A stretch of DNA of 64,000 nt. Origin: AP-15 sp963785565. GTDB taxonomy: Bacteria; Pseudomonadota; Alphaproteobacteria; ATCC43930; CGMCC-115725. Within the stretch, counting starts at the first letter, position 1, and the number at the start of each line of letters is the position of its first letter. Below are positions 1-8,915 of this stretch, piece after piece. The notes below the pieces were generated by a model. The model was not told the DNA's origin. It saw nothing but the letters and a program-made list of their open reading frames with translations, and did no database searches. The DNA is taken from contig CAWAVV010000031.1 in assembly GCA_963785565.1 (NCBI GenBank), forward strand, positions 1-64,000. Reading direction: 5' to 3'. Position numbers and translations under genes: made by a program.

Positions 1-13
1 GGAGGAACCATCG

Positions 14-784
14 ATGACCGAGCGGATCTGGGACGAGTTTCTGACCGAGCGCGACAAGGCGGTCTTTGCCGCAGGCGGGTTCGGCGCCCGCGCTGGGTTT
101 GGCAAAAGGCCGGCGTTGCTGGTGATCGACGTCAATTGGGCGTTCTGCGGTGAGCGGCCGGAACCGATCCTCGAATCGATCAAGCGCTGGCGTACTTCCT
201 GTGGCGAGGATGCCTGGATCGCGCTCGATTACATCAAGTCGCTGATCGATGCGGCACATGGAAGAGGGCTGCCGGTCATCTACACCACCGGGGAGCGGCG
301 GCCGGATAATTGGGACGCCGGCAGCTGGCTGTGGAAGAGCACCCGCGGCGGCGAGGCCGGCGGCGCCACCCATGATGGGGTCGACGGCAACGAGATCGTT
401 GCGATGATCGCGCCCGGCCCCAGGGATATTGTCATCAGGAAGCAGAAGCCGTCGGGTTTCTTCGGAACGAGCCTCAGTTCTTTCCTCACCCTGCTCGGCT
501 GCGACAGCGTGATCGTCGTCGGAACGACCACCTCGGGCTGCGTGCGCGCCACCGTGGTCGACGCCTTCAGCCTGAACTACCGGGTTATCCTGGCCGAGGA
601 AGGCTGCTTTGACCGCAGCGAAGCGAGCCACGCCGTCAGCCTGTGCGACATGCACGCCAAATACGCCGACGTTGTCTCGACCGCCGAAATCCTCTCCTAT
701 TTCCAGCGGCTCCCCTCCGATCTGTTCGATCTACCGACCGGCGGCCAGAACAGCACGCCGCCATTAAAGGAAGCTGCCGAATAG
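14..784 (+). CDS. Isochorismatase-family cysteine hydrolase (N-carbamoylsarcosine amidase-like)
   Basis: A cytoplasmic cysteine hydrolase of the isochorismatase superfamily, which typically cleaves C-N bonds of carbamoyl or amide substrates. The family triad is visible: Asp39 in LLVIDVNWAF, Lys145 in the RKQKPSGFFGT segment, and Cys176 in TTTSGCVRAT. The length (256 aa) suits the N-carbamoylsarcosine amidase branch, which carries an N-terminal extension before the first beta strand. The ATG is preceded by GGAGG at the window's first bases, so an operon may continue to the left. It is followed after 48 bp by a CoA-transferase, suggesting shared use in degrading an amide or carboxylic acid. The substrate cannot be read from sequence. 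Confidence 0.85.
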   Translation: MTERIWDEFLTERDKAVFAAGGFGARAGFGKRPALLVIDVNWAFCGERPEPILESIKRWRTSCGEDAWIALDYIKSLIDAAHGRGLPVIYTTGERRPDNWDAGSWLWKSTRGGEAGGATHDGVDGNEIVAMIAPGPRDIVIRKQKPSGFFGTSLSSFLTLLGCDSVIVVGTTTSGCVRATVVDAFSLNYRVILAEEGCFDRSEASHAVSLCDMHAKYADVVSTAEILSYFQRLPSDLFDLPTGGQNSTPPLKEAAE

Positions 785-832
785 ATGACATAAGGGCGTT
801 GGAACCCTGTACCGCGGATAGACGGCGTTAGA

Positions 833-3022
833 ATGGCGCTGCTCCGAGGATTGGACATCGTACAAATCGGCGATGGGTTGGCCGCCGCCGTATGCGGACG
901 GCTGCTCGCCGATATCGGCGCCGCGGTCACCGCTGTCGACGCGGCCCTGTCGACACCCCTCGCGCAGTACCTTAACCATGGCAAGACGATCCTTTCCGGC
1001 GGCTCGGCGGCGGCACGCGATGCGCTGGCGATGGCCGATTTGATCATCTGCGAAGGCCGGCCCGATGATCTCCTGGCTCGTCAATATGACATCGCCGCTC
1101 TGCGCCGTTGCAACCCGGCGGCGGCGCTCGTTTATATCTCCCCCTTCGGACAGACCGGGCCCAGGGCCGGCGATCCCGCGACTGACCTGACCTTGTTCTT
1201 CGCCAGCGGGATCGCCCGGCTGTTGACCGGACAGGTCGACGATCTCGCCGAAGCGCCGATCCGCCCGGTCGGCGAACAATCGGCCTTCATCGGCGGATTG
1301 GCCGCCGCTTGCGCCGGCATGCACGCGGTATTCGCGGCCGAGCCCGGCGCCGTGATCGACGTGTCGATCGAGGAGGCACTGGCGGCGATGGCGATCGGCG
1401 AGCTGGCGAATGCCGGGCTCACCGGAAAGAGCCGGGCGCGCAAGCGGCTGACCGACGGCAACGGCGCCACGGTCTGCATTCTGCCCGCACGCGACGGATA
1501 TGCGGCCATCTCGCCGCGCGAAGACCGCCAATGGGCCGCCTGGTTGGGCGTGATGGGCTCGCCCGATTGGGGAAGCGACCCGCGTTTTGCGACCAAACCC
1601 GATCGTGTGGCCAATTGGGACGCGCTTCACGCGCTGATGTCGGCGTGGAGCCGTGAGCACGATAAGCAGTGGATCGCCGATCACGCCCAGGCCGCGCATG
1701 TGCCGAGCTTCCCGTTGCGCGAGCCGGCCGAACAGCTCGCGTCGCCGCAGCTCGCGAACCGCAATTTCTACCGGCCGCTCGATATCGGCGGACGCTCGGT
1801 CAAGGGGCCGGGGCCGCCCTTCGGATTGCGGATCACCGATGCCGGGCGTGCGGCGGCGGGGCGCGGTATCGGGCGCGGCAGATCCGGGCCGATGCCGCTC
1901 TCCGGGGTTCGAATCCTCGATTTCAGCTGGGTCATCGCCGGTCCGACGGCCACCCGCTATCTCGCGGCGATGGGCGCCGACGTGATCAAGATCGAGGCTC
2001 CCGGCCGTGGCGACCCAGGCCGCACCTCGGAATTGCACACCGTGCTCGGCCAAGCCAAACGCGGCATTGTGCTCGATCTGAAAAAGCCGCAGGCCGCCGC
2101 CGTCGCTCGGGAATTGGCCGCCAAATCCGACGTGTTGATCGAAAACTTCGCGACCGGCGTCATGGACCGGCTCGGCCTCGGCGCCGACGCGCTGCAAACG
2201 CTGAACCCCGACCTGATTTACGTCTCGGCCTCGGGTCTCGGGCGCACCGGGCCGGAGGCGCATGCCGTCGCCTATGGCACCTTGTTGCAATGCTATGCCG
2301 GGTTCGCCGGCCTCAATCGCCACCCAGAGATCCCGCCGCGCGTGGGTTTTGCGTGGCTCGACCCGATGTGCGGCCTGATGCTGGCCTTCATCGTTGCCGC
2401 CGGGCTGTGGCAACGCCGCCGTTACGGCACCGTCGCCCGGGTCGACTTCTCGATGATCGAGGCGTTGCTGTGGACGATGGCGGAGCCCTTGCTGGCGACG
2501 CAGCTCGAAGCGCCACCGCGAGCGCAGGGTAACCGTTCCAGCCGCTATGTCCCGCACGGGGTCTATCCTTGCGCCGGCGGCGACGACTGGATCAGCATCG
2601 CCGTCGCCGATGATCGGCAATGGCGCAGCCTGTGCGCCGTCGTCCCCGCGTTGTCGCCGATGGCGGGGTACGGCTTTCGCCAGCGCATTGAGCGGCGCGC
2701 TGCGATCGACGACACGCTCGCCGCCTGGCTGCGCCCCCAGGTCGCCGCGGCCATCGCCGCCGACTTGGTCCGCGCCGGCATCCCGGCCGCCGCAATGGCC
2801 AATTCCGGCGACCTCGTCAACAGCGAGCACCTGAAGCAGCGAGGGTTCTGGGACAGACACGGCGCCGGCGTGCTCCCCGGTCTGCCGTGGCATGCCAGCT
2901 TTGGCCGCACCTGCGGCCCGGCGCCGACACTCGGTGCGGATACCGATCGGGTTCTGGCTGAGGTGCTCAACCTCTCGCGCGACGAGATCGCCGCGCTGCG
3001 AAACAGCGGCGCGTTCGGCTGA
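833..3022 (+). CDS. Two-domain CaiB/BaiF (family III) CoA-transferase
   Basis: The 729-aa protein is two family III CoA-transferase domains in tandem, about twice the usual length. The C-terminal domain, from about residue 353 (PLSGVRILDFSWVIAGPTA), is canonical: it has the AMGADVIKIEAP nucleotide-binding segment and the catalytic aspartate at residue 510 in AWLDPMCG, which in this family forms the aspartyl-CoA anhydride. The N-terminal domain has the same fold signature (LRGLDIVQIGDGLAAA, LLADIGAAVTAVD), but the residue aligned with the catalytic Asp is a serine near position 150 (GEQSAFIGG). It therefore looks structural or degenerate. Family members transfer CoA between carboxylates such as formate, carnitine or bile acids. 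The partner acid is unknown here. Confidence 0.85.
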   Translation: MALLRGLDIVQIGDGLAAAVCGRLLADIGAAVTAVDAALSTPLAQYLNHGKTILSGGSAAARDALAMADLIICEGRPDDLLARQYDIAALRRCNPAAALVYISPFGQTGPRAGDPATDLTLFFASGIARLLTGQVDDLAEAPIRPVGEQSAFIGGLAAACAGMHAVFAAEPGAVIDVSIEEALAAMAIGELANAGLTGKSRARKRLTDGNGATVCILPARDGYAAISPREDRQWAAWLGVMGSPDWGSDPRFATKPDRVANWDALHALMSAWSREHDKQWIADHAQAAHVPSFPLREPAEQLASPQLANRNFYRPLDIGGRSVKGPGPPFGLRITDAGRAAAGRGIGRGRSGPMPLSGVRILDFSWVIAGPTATRYLAAMGADVIKIEAPGRGDPGRTSELHTVLGQAKRGIVLDLKKPQAAAVARELAAKSDVLIENFATGVMDRLGLGADALQTLNPDLIYVSASGLGRTGPEAHAVAYGTLLQCYAGFAGLNRHPEIPPRVGFAWLDPMCGLMLAFIVAAGLWQRRRYGTVARVDFSMIEALLWTMAEPLLATQLEAPPRAQGNRSSRYVPHGVYPCAGGDDWISIAVADDRQWRSLCAVVPALSPMAGYGFRQRIERRAAIDDTLAAWLRPQVAAAIAADLVRAGIPAAAMANSGDLVNSEHLKQRGFWDRHGAGVLPGLPWHASFGRTCGPAPTLGADTDRVLAEVLNLSRDEIAALRNSGAFG

Positions 3023-3156
3023 CTCACCCGTCACCCCGCGCGGGCGGGCCCGGAATCGCCGGGCGAGCTGCCGGCCTAGCCCAGGGTAGACTCGCGCTCT
3101 ATCTATACTGTGCGGGCGGCGAGGCGAGGTGAGCCGCGTTGAGGAGGAGGGCCAAG

Positions 3157-3546
3157 ATGAGTGTCGAGCTTAACCACACGATCATCCCGGCGAAGGACAA
3201 ATGGGCTTCCGCCAAGTTCCTCGCCGACATTCTGAACCTGGAGGCGGGGCCGGAGTGGGCCCATTTCGTCCCGGTGCGCACCGGCAATGGGGTCACGCTC
3301 GATTTTTCCGACTCCGCGGACTTCCGCCCCCAGCATTACGCCTTCCTGGTCGGCGACGCCGAGTTCGACGCCGCCCTCGCGCGTATCCGCGCCGCAGGTG
3401 TGGCGCACTACGCCAATTTTCGCCGTGAACGGCCGGGTGAGATCAATCACCTCTATGGCGGCCGCGGCGTCTATTTCGACGACCCCAACGGCCACCTGCT
3501 GGAACTGATCACCCGGCCCTACGGCCCCGTCCCGCAGGGGGGATAG
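3157..3546 (+). CDS. VOC-superfamily (glyoxalase/dioxygenase fold) protein
   Basis: A small 129-aa vicinal-oxygen-chelate protein. It opens with LNHTIIPAKDK, in which the His is the usual first metal ligand, and ends with GRGVYFDDPNGHLLELITRPY, the canonical VOC C-terminal strand with the Glu ligand. The central YAFLVGDAEFDAALARIRAAG is the second beta-alpha module. I chose the ATG at 3157 because GAGGAGG lies 10 bases upstream; an in-frame TTG 18 bases earlier is less likely. VOC proteins of this size act as glyoxalase I-like lyases, extradiol dioxygenase-like enzymes or resistance proteins. The specific activity cannot be told. Confidence 0.8.
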   Translation: MSVELNHTIIPAKDKWASAKFLADILNLEAGPEWAHFVPVRTGNGVTLDFSDSADFRPQHYAFLVGDAEFDAALARIRAAGVAHYANFRRERPGEINHLYGGRGVYFDDPNGHLLELITRPYGPVPQGG

Positions 3547-3747
3547 CGATCAGGGTCGGCTTATCGAGGTTTGACGCCGATCAGCCGGGGCCGGCGCCGA
3601 ACATCGCCCCTATTGGTCAAAATCAAACGCTTGGCACCGGGTCCGAAGGTCCCCTGATGCCGCACAGCGGCGGTTCGAGTTGTGGCGCTGGCAGTCCGTT
3701 GTGCGCCATAAACGGTCACTCGGGGCCACTATCGAACCGCTGAAGTC

Positions 3748-3812
3748 GCAGGCATCGCTGTGCGGCAGGTCCATCGCAAAGAAGTGGATCTTGCCTTCCA
3801 CCCCGGCGATGC
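3748..3812 (-). pseudogene. Relic of an IS21-family istA transposase
   Basis: Read on the minus strand, this stretch encodes VEGKIHFFAMDLPHSDAC, which matches my recollection of the conserved catalytic-core segment of IS21 IstA transposases (…HFFAMDLPHSDxC…). After DAC the family normally continues into FVKAYPAE-like sequence; here it changes abruptly to unrelated codons, and the frame is only about 60 codons long. No istB and no terminal repeats are recognisable nearby. It sits in the roughly 500-base gene-free stretch 3547-4053, in which I see nothing else. The identification rests on one short motif. Confidence 0.5.
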
Positions 3813-4053
3813 TGCAAATTTGTGGGAAAATGTATAGACAGCGCGGTCAGCGGAAGATTTGCTGCGGCGGCTCCGGTTTTGGACAACGGGATAGCCAAAA
3901 GCTGACCAGCCCAAAAGGGGCGTGGCAGGAGGGTGCATAGAGGAACCAGCGCAACGCGGTAATAAGGCGCCGGTGGTCGAGGATGCGTAGAAGGTAATTG
4001 TGGAGCGCCTTCGCTACCCCTCAAATGATAAATCAGCTGGAGGTTGGAGATTG

Positions 4054-4380
4054 ATGCGACGGCGGCAACTTAGGCGCATCTTCTTCGCAGAGCTCTTTCA
4101 GCTTATCCGCCTGATCTGGCCGATCCTCTCCGGGGTTATTTTTGCAATGGTCGGACCTGGACTTCTAATCGGGCACATAGAGGGGTGGCGCATCGTTGAC
4201 GCGCTTTATTTCACCTTTGTGACCGGTCTCACGATCGGTTATGGTGATCTGACGCCCGCGCATGTCGTTTCGCGATTGCTCGCGGTAGCGATTGGCCTAG
4301 CCGGTATCATGCTGACCGGCCTCATCGCAGCTGTTACCGTGCAGGCCCTCCAGGTGACTGCCCGCAAGTCTACAGATTGA
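4054..4380 (+). CDS. Two-TM potassium channel pore protein (Ion_trans_2)
   Basis: A 108-aa inner-membrane protein with two hydrophobic helices (LIWPILSGVIFAMVGPGLLI and LLAVAIGLAGIMLTGLIAAVTV). They flank a pore loop containing the selectivity filter TIGYGDLTP, the hallmark of K+ channels. It has no cytoplasmic RCK or cyclic-nucleotide domain, so it is a minimal KcsA-like pore that would form tetramers. I chose the ATG at 4054 because GGAGG lies 11 bases upstream; a longer GTG-started reading from 4000 adds 18 unconvincing residues. It is followed by a PerM-type permease and a HlyD/DUF2955 pair, apparently in one transcriptional direction. Confidence 0.85.
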   Translation: MRRRQLRRIFFAELFQLIRLIWPILSGVIFAMVGPGLLIGHIEGWRIVDALYFTFVTGLTIGYGDLTPAHVVSRLLAVAIGLAGIMLTGLIAAVTVQALQVTARKSTD

Positions 4381-4445
4381 AACAGGCCGCCTGCCGAGTT
4401 CGCTTTTTGGCGTCCGTGTTTCAGGAGGGACAACGGGGAGAAATA

Positions 4446-5552
4446 ATGGACCCGAACGTGCCGAATCCCGATTACGCGGCCTCGCGGTCGACCATAATTG
4501 ATCTTGCGCTTCAAATCGGACTGATAGCCTTATTGGTCTACGCCTGCAGCCGGTACATATCGCCTTTTATCGACCTCTTGCTGTGGTCTGCAATCCTCGC
4601 GGTTATGCTGTATCCGCTGCATCTCCGCCTGGCCGTCCGGCTTGGTAATCGCTGGTCGGCGCTGCTGATCGGGCTGGTCGGCGTCGCGGTGATGTTGGTG
4701 GCGATGGTCACAGTGGTGACGTCGCTCGCGTCTTCCCTGTATTCGCTATTTACAGGCTTGCAAAATCATAGCCTCACCGTCCCGCCGCCTCCATCATGGC
4801 TTGCCGGGATCCCGCTGGTGGGTCAGAAACTAGCGGAGGCCTGGGTGCTCGCCGCCACCAACCTGCCGGCGGCGGTTGCCAAATACGGCGGGGCGTTAAG
4901 CCAACCAGCGGCAAAGCTCGTGTCGTCCGCCGGTGGCCTAGCCGCAGGCCAACTGTCGTTTGTTCTTTCTTTCGCGATTGCCGCCGTCATCGTCGCCTAT
5001 GGCAGGGGCGCCGCTGATTTCGCTCGGCGTCTGCTCGGACGTTTTACCGGCAGCGAGGCGCAGGGGGCTCATCTGGTTACGCTGACGGCCGCTACGATCC
5101 GTGGCGTGGCGCTAGGCGTTGTCGGCGTAGCGGTGATCCAGTCGCTTCTCCTCGCAATCGGATTCTTTGCAATCGGCCTTCCGGCAGCGGGCCTTTGGAC
5201 AGTCGTGACGCTTTTGTTTGCTATTGTACAGGTGCCGGCGGTGCTGGTGACATTGCCGATCATAGTCTATGTCTTTGCGACGAAAGCAACGCAGCCGGCT
5301 GTCATCTTCCTGGTCTGGACCGTCGCCGCCGGGCTCAGCGACAATATTCTAAAGCCATTGATGCTCGGACGCGGACTAGAGGTGCCGATGCCGGTAATTC
5401 TGATTGGCGTCATCGGCGGCATGATTGCCGACGGCCTTCTCGGCCTGTTCGTGGGGCCTGTGGTCCTGGCGGTCGGCTATGTGCTGCTGATTGAATGGAT
5501 GCAACAGCGCCGCGCTCGGAGCGGGCCGCCGACCGCCGATCGGACGCCGTAG
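4446..5552 (+). CDS. AI-2E family (PerM/TqsA) transporter
   Basis: A 368-aa polytopic inner-membrane protein of the AI-2E/PerM family. Hydrophobic segments start at LALQIGLIALLVYACSRYISPF, run through SAILAVMLYPLH and VAVMLVAMVTVVTSLASSLY, then after a periplasmic-type insert continue to the family's C-terminal helices. The signature region near VTLLFAIVQVPAVLV and LSDNILKPLMLGRG is typical (family pattern xDNxLkPxlmgr). Members export autoinducer-2 or act as ion/proton antiporters. The ATG at 4446 follows a GGAGGGACAACGGGGAG stretch. It lies between a K+ channel and a HlyD/DUF2955 efflux pair, which would fit an ion or organic-acid homeostasis locus; that is inference. Confidence 0.85.
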   Translation: MDPNVPNPDYAASRSTIIDLALQIGLIALLVYACSRYISPFIDLLLWSAILAVMLYPLHLRLAVRLGNRWSALLIGLVGVAVMLVAMVTVVTSLASSLYSLFTGLQNHSLTVPPPPSWLAGIPLVGQKLAEAWVLAATNLPAAVAKYGGALSQPAAKLVSSAGGLAAGQLSFVLSFAIAAVIVAYGRGAADFARRLLGRFTGSEAQGAHLVTLTAATIRGVALGVVGVAVIQSLLLAIGFFAIGLPAAGLWTVVTLLFAIVQVPAVLVTLPIIVYVFATKATQPAVIFLVWTVAAGLSDNILKPLMLGRGLEVPMPVILIGVIGGMIADGLLGLFVGPVVLAVGYVLLIEWMQQRRARSGPPTADRTP

Positions 5553-5633
5553 AATGCGACTTTTGCTGTTGGCAGGCCTCGGGCTCCACGAAGCTGGCAT
5601 CGGTGCTAGGGCCGCCAAACGCGTGTTGCCTCG

Positions 5634-6776
5634 ATGAGCACCGAGTCAGAAAGCACCAACAAGATTGCGGTGGAAGAACGCACCCCCGCGAAGCCCGCTC
5701 CCGTGGAAACCGACTCTGCGAACCCGCTGCGCAGGGTGGCGCTGATTGTCGTCGCGGTGACTATTCTACTGTTTGCCTTGTCGATCGTCATGGAGCGGTT
5801 CACGCCTTTGTCATCGCAAGCGGTCGTACAAGCATATGTCATCCGCATGGCTCCTGAAGTCGCCGGCCGTGTTGTGGGCGTCGACGTCGCCGACAATACT
5901 CGCGTAGAACCGGGGCAGGTCCTGTTCCGCATTGACCCGCGTCCCTTCGAACTTGCCGTGGCTGAGGCGCAGGCCCAAGTCGAGCAGATCGGTCAGACGC
6001 TGGGAGCCTCTACGGCCGCCGTGGAGTCGGCACAGGCGCGCGTCGTTAAGGAGGCCGCCGAACTCGAGAACGTTCACGCCCAGACGGAGCGGGTTTTCGA
6101 ACTGGTCAGACGTGGCGTCTACCCCACCGCCAAGGCCGATACAGCCCGCGCCACACAGGAATCCGCTCGAGCGGTGCTGGCGGCCAGCCAGGCCGACCTT
6201 GTCAAGGCGCGGGAAGAGCTTGGCCCTAAGGGTGCTGACAATCCCCAGCTCAAGGAGGCGCTTGCGGCGTTGGGGCGTGCGCGGCTCAATCTGCTTTATA
6301 CGACGGTCAAGGCCCCTGCCGCCGGCGTGGTCTCCAATCTCCAGCTTGCGACCGGTCAGTTCATAGGGGCAGGGCAGGCGGCCCTTACCTTCATTGACAC
6401 GAGCACGGTCTGGGTTTCGGCGGATTTTAAGGAGAATAGCCTTGAATACATGTCTCCCTCCGATCGGGCCGAATTGGTATTCGACTCGCTGCCAGGCTCG
6501 GTCTTTAAAGCTCACGTCGAGAGCCTAGGCTGGGGCGTCTCACAGAGCAACGTCGACCCCAATACCGGCCTGCCAACGATCAAAAACGCCACTGGCTGGG
6601 TGCGCGACCCACAGCGTTTCCCGGTGCGTTTGATCGTCGAGACGCCGCCGCCGCGGGGCAGCGTGCGGGTCGGTTCGCAGGTGAATGTCGTCGTCTACAC
6701 TGGCAACAATCCGGTCACGGACGCCCTGGGTCGGGTGTTCATTCGCGCCATCTCCATCCTGACCTATGCCAGCTGA
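5634..6776 (+). CDS. HlyD/EmrA-type membrane fusion protein
   Basis: A 380-aa periplasmic adaptor subunit. A short cytoplasmic N-terminus leads to one membrane anchor (VALIVVAVTILLFALSIVM, about residues 31-50). Next come the first half of the biotinyl-lipoyl domain (APEVAGRVVGVDVADNTRVEPGQ), a coiled-coil hairpin (AEAQAQVEQIGQTLGAS through ELENVHAQTERV), the second lipoyl half (TTVKAPAAGVVSNLQ) and the beta-barrel (VWVSADFKENSLEYM). This architecture links an inner-membrane pump to an outer-membrane duct. The next gene (DUF2955) overlaps its stop by 11 bases, the usual arrangement for AaeA/AaeB-like pairs, so this pair probably exports small aromatic or organic acids (inference). Confidence 0.88.
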   Translation: MSTESESTNKIAVEERTPAKPAPVETDSANPLRRVALIVVAVTILLFALSIVMERFTPLSSQAVVQAYVIRMAPEVAGRVVGVDVADNTRVEPGQVLFRIDPRPFELAVAEAQAQVEQIGQTLGASTAAVESAQARVVKEAAELENVHAQTERVFELVRRGVYPTAKADTARATQESARAVLAASQADLVKAREELGPKGADNPQLKEALAALGRARLNLLYTTVKAPAAGVVSNLQLATGQFIGAGQAALTFIDTSTVWVSADFKENSLEYMSPSDRAELVFDSLPGSVFKAHVESLGWGVSQSNVDPNTGLPTIKNATGWVRDPQRFPVRLIVETPPPRGSVRVGSQVNVVVYTGNNPVTDALGRVFIRAISILTYAS

Positions 6777-7827
6777 TGGCTCCGCCGGGGCGTCGGCTGT
6801 GTCGCGCCAGCGCCGCATCGGACTGCGGGTAGCGCTCGCCGTTGCTGCCGGCCTCACCTGGAACCTAGCGACGGGCGAGGTGATCCCCTTCTTTGGGCCC
6901 GTTCTCGCGGTGCAATTCCTGATGTTCGGCGCTGGGCCGATGCCGCTATCGAAGGCAATCGCGCTGGCTGGGCTTGTGCTGATTGTCGGACAGGCCTTCA
7001 TCGTTCTTAACGGCATCTTTGGCGACCAGCCGGTCCAATTGATGGCGCTGCTCGGTTTATTCTTCTTCGTGTCCTTCTTCGTACAGGCGCGGGGACAGGG
7101 TGGCCCTGTCATCTTCCTCTGCTTGGCGATAGCGATCACGGTTACCCTGCTCGACCGCGTCCACGACACGCTGGACACGAGCATAATTGCAATATTGCTT
7201 CAAGCTTACCTGAGCGCCGTGGTCTTGTCGTGGCTCGCCCATGCAATTTTGCCAGGCCACGAGGCGACCAGGGACGCGCCGCAAGCGGCCCCAGTCACCG
7301 ACAGGCCTGCCATGCGGGCTCTGGCCGATGCGGCTATCCTGCTCGGCGCCATCACGCTGTGCCTGACCAACAACGCCCTCTCCTTGGCAATCGTCCTCCC
7401 GATCACCGTCGCTTCCGTGCTGCTTCAGTTTGACTTCGCAACCAGCGTCCGCTCCGCCCTTAGCACTGTCGCCGTCAATCTGCTGAGCGGGGTGCTTGCC
7501 TCTCTGGCCTTTGCATTCGTCGAGTTGCGCCCTTCGCTACCCTCCCTGTTCCTGACCGTTTTTCTCGTCGGGCTGATCTTGGGTGGGCGGGCGACGGCCG
7601 GTCGTGCCAAGATGTATGCTGGAGCTCTGACGACATTCCTGATTCTGTTCGGATCGGGCATAGCGCCGTTGCCGACGACGACCCCAGAGTCGTTCGCGAC
7701 CCGGATCGGCTACGTCTTGTTGGCGGTCGGGTACACGCTGTGCATGACGGCGCTACTATGGCCGGGCGAACGACGCGATTCGACACAACTCCCCTTGCTG
7801 TCACCAAGGCGCGCTGCGACTCGGTGA
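6766..7827 (+). CDS. DUF2955 / FUSC-like inner-membrane efflux protein
   Basis: A 353-aa membrane protein with about ten hydrophobic segments in two clusters (for example VALAVAAGLTWNLATG, ALLGLFFFVSFFVQ, LADAAILLGAITLCLTNNALSLAIVLPITVASVLL). This is the duplicated arrangement of DUF2955 and fusaric-acid-resistance-like transporters. Its ATG at 6766 lies inside the end of the HlyD gene, implying translational coupling. It is shorter than AaeB (about 650 aa) and lacks the large cytoplasmic domain. With the preceding adaptor it likely forms a tripartite-type pump; no outer-membrane channel gene is adjacent. The substrate is unknown. Confidence 0.8.
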   Translation: MPADGSAGASAVSRQRRIGLRVALAVAAGLTWNLATGEVIPFFGPVLAVQFLMFGAGPMPLSKAIALAGLVLIVGQAFIVLNGIFGDQPVQLMALLGLFFFVSFFVQARGQGGPVIFLCLAIAITVTLLDRVHDTLDTSIIAILLQAYLSAVVLSWLAHAILPGHEATRDAPQAAPVTDRPAMRALADAAILLGAITLCLTNNALSLAIVLPITVASVLLQFDFATSVRSALSTVAVNLLSGVLASLAFAFVELRPSLPSLFLTVFLVGLILGGRATAGRAKMYAGALTTFLILFGSGIAPLPTTTPESFATRIGYVLLAVGYTLCMTALLWPGERRDSTQLPLLSPRRAATR

Positions 7828-7879
7828 ACACGCTCGCCAGCACTCCGCTTCGCTAGCGTCGGCCGCGCGCTGCGGTTGA

Positions 7880-7895
7880 CCGACAAGTTTGTCGG
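7880..7895. repeat. Perfect 7-bp dyad, function unknown
   Basis: CCGACAA-GT-TTGTCGG is a perfect inverted repeat with 7-base arms in the 243-base gap between the DUF2955 gene and the convergent amidohydrolase. It has no T-run, so it does not look like a rho-independent terminator. It could be a weak transcription-end hairpin for either gene. Nothing else is visible in this gap. Confidence 0.35.
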
Positions 7896-8070
7896 CGACA
7901 CCGCGGTGCCCCCGCTTGCCACCCGACCCCGCCGTTGCTCCGCCTCGGCGGCAATGCCTGAAAAGGGGCATGAAGAGCATGAAGAGTAAGTGCCGCCGAG
8001 AGGGCTCAGGGTCTGCTATGGGCCGCACTCTAGCCGTAGCCGCCGGGTACCAAGCGTCAGGTTGTGAACA

Positions 8071-8898
8071 CTAGGCTGCCCGCTGCCAGCCGAGCCACGC
8101 GGAGATCGCGTCGCCCATCACGAGCTCCTTGTCGCGGCCCTGCAGCCACGGCAGCTCTTCGGTGAACATCGTCACGCATTGCCGATACGAGCACGGCATG
8201 CGGGTGATGTCGGTGCCCCAGAAACAGCGCTGCGGGCCAAACGCGTCGACGATCTGGCGGATGTATTTGTGGATGTTGCGGTAAGGGTAGGGCTCGCTCG
8301 AATAGCTCGGCGCGCCCGACAGCTTGACCGCGACATTGGGATGTTTGGCCAGCGCCAGCATATCGCCGAGGTTCGCGAAAGCGGCGTCGTCTTTCCCCGA
8401 GCCAGCCCCGCCGCCGCGGCCGTGGTGGTCGATGTGCAGTTTCAGGTCGGGATGGCGCTCGGCGATGCGGCCGAGGTCGGTCAGATGCCCGCCCGCCATT
8501 AGGCCGACCGGCAGTTTTTCGCGTTCGCAGGCCGCCCAGAACCAGTCGAGCGAGCCGTCCGACCACCAGCTCGCTTGGTGCGGCTGGTTGAACGTGAAGC
8601 GAAATCCGAGCATGCCGGGCCGCTGCCGCCAATTCTTGACGATCTCCTCGCGGTTTGGGACCAGCAGGTCGAAATTCCCGAGGATGCAAAACTTAGCGGG
8701 GTATGCTTTGACTGCTTCGACCGCCTGCACGTTTGGCCCCTCGCCGAGCGTGCTGGGCGGATGAATGACCGCCGCGTCGACCCCGGCCTCGGCCATCTCC
8801 TTCAGCGCGTCATCGACGTTGTAGGTCGGGATCTGACGGTGCTGCGGCGACATCCGCGCGTTTTCCCAGAGATGGATCTGTGAATCGACGATCTGCAT
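8071..8898 (-). CDS. Amidohydrolase_2 family metal-dependent hydrolase
   Basis: A 275-aa TIM-barrel hydrolase of the amidohydrolase-2 class (4-sulfomuconolactonase / 2-pyrone-4,6-dicarboxylate lactonase / decarboxylase-like). Visible metal-site motifs are DSQIHLWE at the N-terminus, LHIDHHG in the middle, and FWGTDITRMP carrying the final Asp. The first motif has QIH rather than the HxH of many members, as also seen in other Amidohydro_2 proteins that use one His at that position. The stop of the upstream LysR gene lies 17 bases before the start, so the two are probably co-transcribed on the minus strand. This suggests hydrolysis or decarboxylation of a ring-cleavage-type acid (inference). 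Confidence 0.82.
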   Translation of the reverse strand: MQIVDSQIHLWENARMSPQHRQIPTYNVDDALKEMAEAGVDAAVIHPPSTLGEGPNVQAVEAVKAYPAKFCILGNFDLLVPNREEIVKNWRQRPGMLGFRFTFNQPHQASWWSDGSLDWFWAACEREKLPVGLMAGGHLTDLGRIAERHPDLKLHIDHHGRGGGAGSGKDDAAFANLGDMLALAKHPNVAVKLSGAPSYSSEPYPYRNIHKYIRQIVDAFGPQRCFWGTDITRMPCSYRQCVTMFTEELPWLQGRDKELVMGDAISAWLGWQRAA

Positions 8899-8915
8899 TG
8901 CGTCCCTCCGTAAGG

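Noticed and set aside
764..3034. A 756-codon open frame on the minus strand
   Set aside because: It is the exact antisense of the CoA-transferase; its product is Arg/Gly/Ala/His-rich with no domain, typical of high-GC shadow frames.
3680..3940. 86-codon plus-strand frame
   Set aside because: No start signal or family, and it overlaps the IS21-like relic on the other strand.
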